This document shows positions 1-3,760 of a DNA stretch of 6,181 nucleotides, piece after piece (within the stretch, counting starts at the first letter, position 1; the number at the start of each line of letters is the position of its first letter). The stretch lies in the NCBI GenBank assembly GCA_022601315.1, contig JAHZIU010000196.1, positions 1-6,181 on the forward strand, in the 5' to 3' direction. The position numbers and the translations under genes were made by a program. The notes beneath the pieces are model-generated. The model did no database searches. It had not been told where the DNA came from and saw nothing but the letters and a program-made list of their open reading frames with translations. The stretch is from Betaproteobacteria bacterium. Its GTDB lineage: Bacteria > Pseudomonadota > Gammaproteobacteria > Burkholderiales > Nitrosomonadaceae.

Positions 1-1
1 A

Positions 2-352
2 CTTAAATATGCATTGAAAAACGGTTGGGCAGTCGGGATCGAATACACCGATGACCCTCACCCACGTAATACATACTGGGAAATGTTTGGCAATCCGTTG
101 TTTGATTTAAAGGATCCTGCCGGAATCCTGTTGGAAATTAATAACTGCCGCAAAACATTCCCAAACCATTATGTTCGGGTAACAGCGTTTAATTCGTCAC
201 GCGGGGTTGAGAGCCCAATGATGTCATATATCGTCAATCGACCGAAAAAAGAGCCTGGCTTTGGCTTGGTACGTCAGGAAGGTGCGGGACGACAAGTGAG
301 TTATACGATCCATTCATATGCAACTGATAAATCGGAAAGCGAACGATACTAA
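2..352 (+). CDS. cbbS: RuBisCO small subunit, red-type (form IC), 5'-truncated
   Basis: This is the small subunit of ribulose-1,5-bisphosphate carboxylase/oxygenase, which caps the L8S8 holoenzyme that fixes CO2 in the Calvin cycle (cytoplasm or carboxysome). The frame is open to the left edge, so the start and roughly the first 20-30 residues lie outside; 116 residues are visible. The signature DDPHPRNTYWEMFG is at visible residues 17-30, followed by FDLKDPAG (34-41), CRKTFPNHYVRVTAF (49-63) and SYIVNRP (75-81). A C-terminal extension follows (about 82-116). Such an extension is known in red-type small subunits, where it forms a beta hairpin lining the central channel. The cbbX gene downstream independently supports the red type. 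The TTG at 14 is not the start, because homologous sequence continues upstream of it (LKYA). The large-subunit gene cbbL is expected just upstream. The tail DKSESERY looks lineage-specific. Confidence 0.96.
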   Translation, partial: LKYALKNGWAVGIEYTDDPHPRNTYWEMFGNPLFDLKDPAGILLEINNCRKTFPNHYVRVTAFNSSRGVESPMMSYIVNRPKKEPGFGLVRQEGAGRQVSYTIHSYATDKSESERY

Positions 353-355
353 TCT

Positions 356-387
356 CAATCCTCTCTCTTCTTGAAGAGAGAGGATTG
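356..387 (+). other. Perfect 14-bp hairpin after cbbS
   Basis: The arms 356-369 and 374-387 pair perfectly over 14 bp around the 4-base loop CTTG, starting 3 bases after the cbbS stop. The stem alternates pyrimidines and purines (CTCTCTC/GAGAGAG). What follows (AATCAAAATTTATT) is not a T-run, so this is a poor classic intrinsic terminator. It is more likely a 3'-end stabilising or processing element, or a partial terminator, that keeps cbbLS transcripts more abundant than cbbX. That role is inferred. Confidence 0.75.
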
Positions 388-395
388 AATCAAAA

Positions 396-430
396 TTTAT
401 TAGGCAAGCCTCAAAGGTTTGCTTAATAAG
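396..430 (+). other. Second hairpin in the cbbS-cbbX spacer
   Basis: Arms 396-410 and 416-430 form a 15-bp stem in RNA (12 Watson-Crick pairs and three G-U pairs) around the loop TCAAA (411-415). It begins 8 bases after the first hairpin and ends 18 bases before the cbbX ribosome binding site. No T-tract follows. The G-U pairs on the plus strand become A-C mismatches on the minus strand, so the fold favours a plus-strand transcript. Together the two hairpins occupy most of the 105-base spacer. Confidence 0.65.
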
Positions 431-448
431 AATCATGGTCTCCTACAC

Positions 449-452
449 GGAG
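449..452 (+). promoter_or_regulatory. Ribosome binding site that sets the cbbX start
   Basis: GGAG lies 5 bases before the ATG at 458. This site, and the fact that the upstream in-frame TTG at 419 lies inside the second hairpin arm, place the cbbX start at 458. Confidence 0.8.
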
Positions 453-457
453 TAAAT

Positions 458-1405
458 ATGCCGAGGCAAACTAAAAACCAAGTTTCTACAGATAAAGTAT
501 CTGTAGATTTGGCTGCAGAATTTCGAAAATCCAAGATCCATGAGGTTTTGGACAAACTGGATCGTGAGCTCATTGGCTTAAAGCCTGTTAAGACACGCAT
601 TCATGAAACAGCAGCACTATTACTAGTTGACCGGGTACGAAATCAACTGGAATTATCTGCCGGCGCACCCAGTTTACATATGTGTTTTACAGGCAACCCT
701 GGTACCGGAAAAACAACGGTTGCGTTACGTATGTCTGAAATTCTACACCGCTTGGGTTATGTGCGCGAAGGCCAACTTGTTTCTGTAACCCGCGATGATC
801 TGGTTGGCCAATATATTGGCCACACCGCGCCAAAAACCAAAGAAGTCATAAAAAAAGCAATGGGCGGTGTCTTATTCATCGATGAAGCCTATTATCTTTA
901 TAAACCAGAAAATGAGCGTGATTATGGTGCTGAATCAATAGAAATATTACTGCAAACCATGGAGAACAATCGCGATGATCTGGTTGTAATTTTGGCCGGC
1001 TATAAAGATAGAATGAACAAATTCTTTCATAGCAATCCCGGCATGCGTTCACGCATCGCACACCATATTGATTTCCCGGACTACACTCCAGATGAATTAT
1101 TAGCTATTGCCAAATTGATGCTGGCGGAACAGCATTACCGGCTCAGTCCAGCTGGTGAAGAAGCATTTGGTGAATACGTTCGATTACGAATGAAACTGGA
1201 ACATTTTGCTAATGCCCGTTCAGTACGTAATGCCCTGGATAGAGCACGACTAAGGCAAGCCAATCGATTATTTTCCGGGGCCAAGAAGTCATTAACAAAA
1301 AAAGATCTTATGACACTTGAGTCTGATGATATTTTAGCCAGCCGCATCTTCCAGGAAGGAAAGCTTGAGAATGAGACCAATACTGAGACCGAAACTAAGC
1401 GTTAG
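458..1405 (+). CDS. cbbX: Red-type RuBisCO activase CbbX (AAA+ ATPase)
   Basis: CbbX is a cytoplasmic hexameric AAA+ ATPase that reactivates red-type RuBisCO. It pulls on the C-terminus of the large subunit to release inhibitory sugar phosphates, and is itself stimulated by RuBP in characterised homologues. From ATG 458 the protein has 315 residues, close to the family's usual size. Visible motifs: Walker A GNPGTGKT (79-86); pore-loop region [10 protein letters not shown] (118-127); Walker B VLFIDEA (138-144); sensor 1 region [11 protein letters not shown] (176-186); likely arginine-finger segment PGMRSRI (194-200); sensor 2 helix [20 protein letters not shown] (252-271). All key catalytic residues appear intact. 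The first ~25 residues and the tail [12 protein letters not shown] look divergent and disordered. It follows cbbS in the same direction and precedes the unknown gene at 1437 by 31 bases, so the three probably share a transcript. Paralogues exist on phage and sporulation branches (CbxX/CfqX, SpoVK), but the context makes CbbX near certain. Confidence 0.97.
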   Translation: MPRQTKNQVSTDKVSVDLAAEFRKSKIHEVLDKLDRELIGLKPVKTRIHETAALLLVDRVRNQLELSAGAPSLHMCFTGNPGTGKTTVALRMSEILHRLGYVREGQLVSVTRDDLVGQYIGHTAPKTKEVIKKAMGGVLFIDEAYYLYKPENERDYGAESIEILLQTMENNRDDLVVILAGYKDRMNKFFHSNPGMRSRIAHHIDFPDYTPDELLAIAKLMLAEQHYRLSPAGEEAFGEYVRLRMKLEHFANARSVRNALDRARLRQANRLFSGAKKSLTKKDLMTLESDDILASRIFQEGKLENETNTETETKR

Positions 1406-1436
1406 GTATAGTATTTAAAGCAACGTAATAACCGAT

Positions 1437-1817
1437 ATGGATATACTGACCAACCCCATGCGCATTTTCCCCAAGAAAGTTGAAGCAGCTTGTTATAACA
1501 GGGGACGACTTGCTATGTTACGGTTAGGTAAACCTTTACGCGTAACCTTAACGTTACATCGTGGTCTGGAAGTGATTCTCGACAGCAATATGTGGTTATG
1601 TGTTGACAGCTTTAAAGATGATCAACCAGTGTTAGCCTGGCGGGAATTTAAGACTTTTGCAAGAGATGATTTACATCAACCTATTGCTTGTGAATTATGG
1701 CTCTATCATAGTTGTGCCGGTCTTGTGATGGGATCGGCACTTGAAGACCTACATCAAGCGCTGGATCAACTCAAGATTAAGCAAGGTGAAGTGTCACAGC
1801 CGCAAAAAATAGATTGA
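1437..1817 (+). CDS. Conserved-looking hypothetical protein in the cbb operon
   Basis: I do not recognise a named family. The product has 126 residues, with no signal peptide or membrane segment, so it is probably cytoplasmic. The N-terminal half has a basic, ordered-looking stretch, NRGRLAMLRLGKPLRVTLTL (21-40), then HRGLEVIL (41-48) and MWLCVD (52-57), which suggests beta strands. The second half has CELWLYHSCAGLVMGSALED (85-104) and a helical segment LHQALDQLKIKQ (105-116), with a polar tail. Four cysteines (19, 55, 85, 93) are not arranged as an obvious metal site. It starts 31 bases after the cbbX stop in the same direction, with nothing between, so co-transcription is likely. No good Shine-Dalgarno precedes the ATG at 1437; an in-frame ATG at 1458 (residue 8) is also possible and no better supported. 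Position suggests an accessory role in RuBisCO assembly, activation or regulation, but no motif shows this. Reality of the gene is well supported by its sober composition and spacing. Confidence 0.82.
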   Translation: MDILTNPMRIFPKKVEAACYNRGRLAMLRLGKPLRVTLTLHRGLEVILDSNMWLCVDSFKDDQPVLAWREFKTFARDDLHQPIACELWLYHSCAGLVMGSALEDLHQALDQLKIKQGEVSQPQKID

Positions 1818-1821
1818 TTAT

Positions 1822-1854
1822 GTATTAGGCCCACACACGTGATCTGATACTTTT
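1822..1854 (+). terminator. Possible intrinsic terminator of the cbb operon
   Basis: Five bases after the stop of the unknown gene, GTATTAG (1822-1828) pairs with CTGATAC (1844-1850) over 7 bp including one G-U. A small inner stem CAC/GTG sits in the loop, and TTTT follows. The stem is AT-rich and the T-run short, so termination may be leaky. Confidence 0.4.
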
Positions 1855-1967
1855 GAACTTAAAAATACGATTAATTCGTACAGTCGGCATTCGACACAGA
1901 CAGTCTGAAAACTCGTCATTCCAAATCGAAATACAATAAATTCCCATAGCCTGTCAAAAACGGGGCC

Positions 1968-1997
1968 GTAGGACGGAAAAGCAAAGCGCCATCCGTC
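1968..1997 (+). repeat. REP-like palindrome, copy 1
   Basis: The element starts with GTAG and then has GACGGA (1972-1977) and TCCGTC (1992-1997) as inverted arms around a 14-base centre. A GTAG tetranucleotide next to a short imperfect hairpin is the layout of REP elements mobilised by RAYT-type transposases. It matches the inverted copy at 2093-2122 at 25 of 30 positions. It lies about 150 bases past the cbb operon, a typical extragenic place. No RAYT gene is in the window. Confidence 0.6.
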
Positions 1998-2024
1998 AGT
2001 TGTCTCATTAACCACAAGCAGCAA

Positions 2025-2046
2025 TTGTAGATTATTACATCTACAA
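2025..2046. repeat. Perfect 8-bp hairpin between the REP-like copies
   Basis: TTGTAGAT (2025-2032) and ATCTACAA (2039-2046) pair perfectly around TATTAC. It sits 27 bases after copy 1 and 46 bases before copy 2, so the three palindromes form a composite array like the BIMEs of enterobacteria. Confidence 0.55.
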
Positions 2047-2092
2047 CATATTACGAATCATTATTATTGCTCCGTTTATTTTGATTTTTATT

Positions 2093-2122
2093 GACGGTTG
2101 ACGCTTTGCTTATCCATCCTAT
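2093..2122 (-). repeat. REP-like palindrome, copy 2 (inverted)
   Basis: Read on the minus strand this has the same frame as copy 1: a TAGGA start (ATAG in place of GTAG), the identical core AAGCAAAGCG, and the end CCGTC. Five of 30 positions differ, and its own arms are less well matched than those of copy 1. Opposite orientation to copy 1 suggests a paired, possibly mobile, unit. Confidence 0.55.
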
Positions 2123-2183
2123 CTTTCCTACCGCCAAACTAAGGGAGTATCAGCCGATTTTCTTCATTTTTATTCGGACGTTC

Positions 2184-2234
2184 CTGTTCTAGCCTGAACA
2201 TTGCACCAGTTGGTGGAATATCCAGGCTAGACAG
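2184..2234. repeat. Nested inverted repeat
   Basis: CTAGCCTG (2189-2196) pairs with CAGGCTAG (2223-2230). The stem extends by CTGT/ACAG (2184-2187 with 2231-2234), leaving one bulged T at 2188. Inside the loop a second small stem, CACCA (2204-2208) with TGGTG (2211-2215), can form. No T-run follows on either strand, so it is unlikely to be a simple terminator. Role unknown; it may be another repeat unit or part of a structured RNA. Confidence 0.5.
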
Positions 2235-2369
2235 ACGGCACAATACCCTTTTGGGCTTACGCTTCAAAATTTTAATAAGCCTCACAGTTTTAAAAATTAT
2301 GATAATTCCAATTCAGTGTATTCTTAAATGTCACTGAGTCCATTTCAATTGTAAAACAGTGTGATATAT

Positions 2370-2412
2370 CCCACACCTGATAAAACAACCCGCTTTATAG
2401 TGTGGGTTTATT
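2370..2412 (+). terminator. Terminator-like hairpin upstream of the small acidic gene
   Basis: CCCACAC (2370-2376) pairs with GTGTGGG (2400-2406). After a small internal loop, ATAAA (2380-2384) pairs with TTTAT (2394-2398). TTTATT follows, a weak T-tract. It could end transcription coming from the left, or act as a leader structure for the gene at 2507, 94 bases further on. I cannot tell which. Confidence 0.4.
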
Positions 2413-2493
2413 CACAGAATTAATTGTCAGACAGTCGTATTCTGTACAAACGCTTCGGCAGTTTTGAAAGCGCTTAATTATCTATCAAGATAC

Positions 2494-2498
2494 AGGAG
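2494..2498 (+). promoter_or_regulatory. Strong ribosome binding site of the small acidic gene
   Basis: AGGAG lies 8 bases before the ATG at 2507, close to ideal. A second, out-of-frame ATG at 2502 starts a two-codon frame (ATG ACA TGA) whose stop overlaps the true start. It is only 3 bases from the Shine-Dalgarno and is probably not used. Confidence 0.75.
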
Positions 2499-2506
2499 AT
2501 TATGAC

Positions 2507-2695
2507 ATGAATACTATTAGTGAAATGGAACTTAGTGAACTACAGTTTGAATTCCAACGAATTGATGATGAACTTGCTGAACTTGATGAATTGTGTGATT
2601 TATTAGACCTTGAAGATGCTCATTTCTCTGGAGAATTTTCTGAAGAACACCAAACTTTTGATACTGAGCAGTCAGAATATGATTATTGGAGCTGA
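2507..2695 (+). CDS. Small, highly acidic hypothetical protein (62 aa)
   Basis: I do not recognise the family. The 62-residue product has 21 acidic residues (13 Glu, 8 Asp) against a single Arg and no Lys, so its pI must be very low. Residues 6-37 show a regular spacing of Leu, Ile and Phe between acids (ELSELQFEF, then IDDELAELDELCDLLDLED). This predicts an amphipathic, possibly coiled, helix. The C-terminal third is polar with aromatic residues (TFDTEQSEYDYWS). It has no signal peptide or membrane segment and one cysteine (C30). The near-ideal Shine-Dalgarno, clean start and stop, and codon use that matches the AT-rich surroundings support a real gene. It stands alone, with no gene within 600 bases on either side, so the context gives no function. 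Strongly acidic small proteins can be DNA mimics, adaptor proteins or chaperone-like; none of these is shown here. Confidence 0.7.
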   Translation: MNTISEMELSELQFEFQRIDDELAELDELCDLLDLEDAHFSGEFSEEHQTFDTEQSEYDYWS

Positions 2696-2851
2696 GTTGC
2701 CAATCGATGGGCGGTTAACAGTAATCTTTGAGAAGAACCCATTTGACTCAGAATTTCCCACTGAGAAATGAAGCCACCCGCTACGATACATGTTAGCAGC
2801 CCATCTATGAATGTTTGTGACGCTATTTTATACACCCACGTACTTGAGCAG

Positions 2852-2904
2852 GAATAACTGAGACAGTAATAATCATGCTGCGATTATTCTCAGCGAATAA
2901 CTGA
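2852..2904. repeat. Hairpin bracketed by a 10-bp direct repeat
   Basis: GAATAACTGA occurs at 2852-2861 and again at 2895-2904. Between and partly overlapping them, CTGAG (2858-2862) pairs with CTCAG (2889-2893). AATAATC (2868-2874) then pairs with GATTATT (2882-2888), giving 12 bp with a 5-base bulge and a 7-base loop. No function is evident. Confidence 0.5.
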
Positions 2905-3030
2905 AAACGCAAGTGATACCGTGGTCTGGATACACCATCGAATTTAAATGTACACGTTATATTGTAAGAAAATAACTATGGCCCTGGTTGGATTTTTTAT
3001 CATTGAGAATAAATATTACAAAAAACACTT

Positions 3031-3053
3031 TACGCGGAATATTTTCCCGCGTA
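3031..3053. repeat. 7-bp GC-rich hairpin
   Basis: TACGCGG (3031-3037) pairs perfectly with CCGCGTA (3047-3053) around a 9-base AT-rich loop. It stands out in an AT-rich stretch. No T-run follows on the plus strand (TATTGAATC) or on the minus strand (AAGTGTTTTTTG, where the T-run begins 5 bases after the stem). A weak minus-strand terminator is therefore conceivable but not well supported. Confidence 0.4.
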
Positions 3054-3203
3054 TATTGAATCTGTGTGCGGGAAATAATCACACAATAATGTTGTGATCT
3101 ATTTCTGGATTGAAGAAGCATTATCTCCGCTCACAATGCGTAGAGACAATGGCAGATACTTATGTTTCTATAATTAACTGATATTTATTCGACCGGAGGC
3201 AAA

Positions 3204-3359
3204 ATGGATAAACATCATTGAGCTGATATAGATGTACATGAATAAAATGAATTACTGTACAGTATGTTAGGTTTATTACATGCAATCCATCTAAATGAGA
3301 TTTGCAGTCTATGGATCAAAAGTACAGTGTCCATTCAAAAATTACTTGCAAGTTTCTAA
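3204..3359 (+). pseudogene. Possible remnant of a small gene with two in-frame stops
   Basis: A strong Shine-Dalgarno, GGAGG (3195-3199), lies 4 bases before an ATG at 3204, but the frame reads MDKHH and then stops (TGA 3219-3221). The same frame continues as ADIDVHE, a second stop (TAA 3243-3245), then NELLYSMLGLLHAIHLNE and on to a TAA at 3357-3359. The polar, protein-like run across both stops suggests a roughly 50-residue gene that has decayed. The alternatives are chance or a real 5-codon leader peptide. I recognise no family. Support is the ribosome binding site plus the look of the translation only. Confidence 0.3.
3253..3264. promoter_or_regulatory. Perfect 12-bp palindrome, possible operator
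   Basis: TACTGTACAGTA is a perfect palindrome. A shorter one with the same TGTACA core, ATGTACAT, lies at 3232-3239, with centres 23 bp apart. Two palindromes with a shared core could bind a dimeric repressor. The half-sites resemble LexA half-sites but lack the central spacer of a LexA box. No promoter is clearly linked to it, so this is a weak call. Confidence 0.25.
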
Positions 3360-3650
3360 CGTTGATCTACCTTGCTTTTGCTTTATACACATGTGCTTCG
3401 ATATACCGCAAGGCCACAATGCTTACGGTTCCGAACATATTCCATTCAAAACAGATCAGCGTTAGAACCTCCCCAACTCCTCTACTGACGCTTGCAAACA
3501 ACTTTCAGGCATCCTTCAGAGCCCAGAGCTAAATCCTACAAAGACATGTAACATCTTAGTTTACTATATTCTTTTCATCAGAGATCATAGCAGTAGAGAT
3601 GTCTCAACTTAAAAAGTTATTCATAAAGATTTCCATTGCATCCTACCATT
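3360..3650. other. Intergenic stretch, nothing clear
   Basis: I see no supported gene, RNA or strong repeat here. An open frame on the plus strand (3302 or 3311 to 3532) overlaps the possible remnant in another frame. It has a hydrophobic stretch FLTLIYLAFALYTCASIY but no usable ribosome binding site, so I did not call it. Confidence 0.45.
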
Positions 3651-3690
3651 ATAAAAAACCCTCAGCCTATCGCTAGACTAAGGGTTCTTT
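3651..3690 (-). terminator. Intrinsic terminator of the RTX-like surface protein gene
   Basis: On the minus strand, AACCCT/AGGGTT arms (3681-3686 with 3657-3662) continue, after one mismatch, into AG/CT and an inner CTA/TAG stem around a 4-base loop. They run directly into TTTTTT (complement of 3653-3658). This is a textbook intrinsic terminator 70 bases past the stop of the minus-strand gene. On the plus strand the hairpin is followed only by CTTTAGTTATTT, so it may also weakly stop rightward transcription. Confidence 0.88.
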
Positions 3691-3704
3691 AGTTATTTAA
3701 CTAT

Positions 3705-3735
3705 CGTAGCCGGATAATGCTCAATTATTTCTACG
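3705..3735 (-). other. Hairpin in the 3' untranslated region of the surface protein gene
   Basis: CGTAG (3705-3709) pairs with CTACG (3731-3735). After an internal loop, ATAAT (3714-3718) pairs with ATTAT (3724-3728). It lies between the stop codon (3761-3763) and the terminator. It may protect the long mRNA from 3' decay, which is an inference. Confidence 0.4.
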
Positions 3736-3760
3736 TTTACAAAGCCTTAATTTATTAAGC

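Larger units (their letters stand above)
1818..2506. other. Repeat- and hairpin-rich intergenic region
   Basis: There is no convincing gene in these 689 bases. They hold the possible operon terminator, the REP-like pair with its central hairpin, the nested hairpin and the terminator-like hairpin listed separately. A 68-codon open frame on the minus strand (1818-2024) runs straight through REP-like copy 1 and is best read as repeat sequence. I could not identify a convincing promoter for the gene at 2507. Confidence 0.6.
2696..3203. other. Non-coding spacer with inverted repeats
   Basis: These roughly 500 AT-rich bases hold no open frame I can support. Short frames exist (2768-2857, 29 codons; 2978-3097, 39 codons, beginning MALVGFF), but neither has a convincing Shine-Dalgarno. 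Inverted repeats at 2858-2893 and 3031-3098 are listed separately. The region could encode a structured RNA or be decayed sequence. Confidence 0.5.

Noticed and set aside
14..16. TTG at 14 as the cbbS start
   Set aside because: The small-subunit family extends upstream and the frame is open to the left edge, so the gene is truncated rather than starting here.
419..457. TTG at 419 as the cbbX start (13 extra residues)
   Set aside because: It lies in the arm of the second spacer hairpin and has no ribosome binding site; ATG 458 has GGAG at the right distance.
876..1380. Minus-strand open frames of 61 and 81 codons
   Set aside because: They lie within cbbX, whose frame is certain; they are shadows.
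1818..2024. 68-codon open frame on the minus strand
   Set aside because: It runs through REP-like copy 1, has no convincing ribosome binding site, and begins right after the convergent gene; most likely repeat sequence.
2730..2790. Stretch that faintly resembles an insertion-sequence end (TTTCCCACTGAGAAATGA)
   Set aside because: I saw no matching inverted partner, target duplication or transposase fragment in the window, and cannot name the element.
3253..3264. LexA (SOS) box
   Set aside because: The half-sites TACTGT and ACAGTA are directly joined, without the 8-base centre between CTGT and ACAG that a LexA box needs.
3302..3532. 76-codon open frame on the plus strand with a hydrophobic segment
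   Set aside because: It has no usable Shine-Dalgarno at the TTG (3302) or ATG (3311), unconvincing composition and no recognisable family; kept only as a remark.
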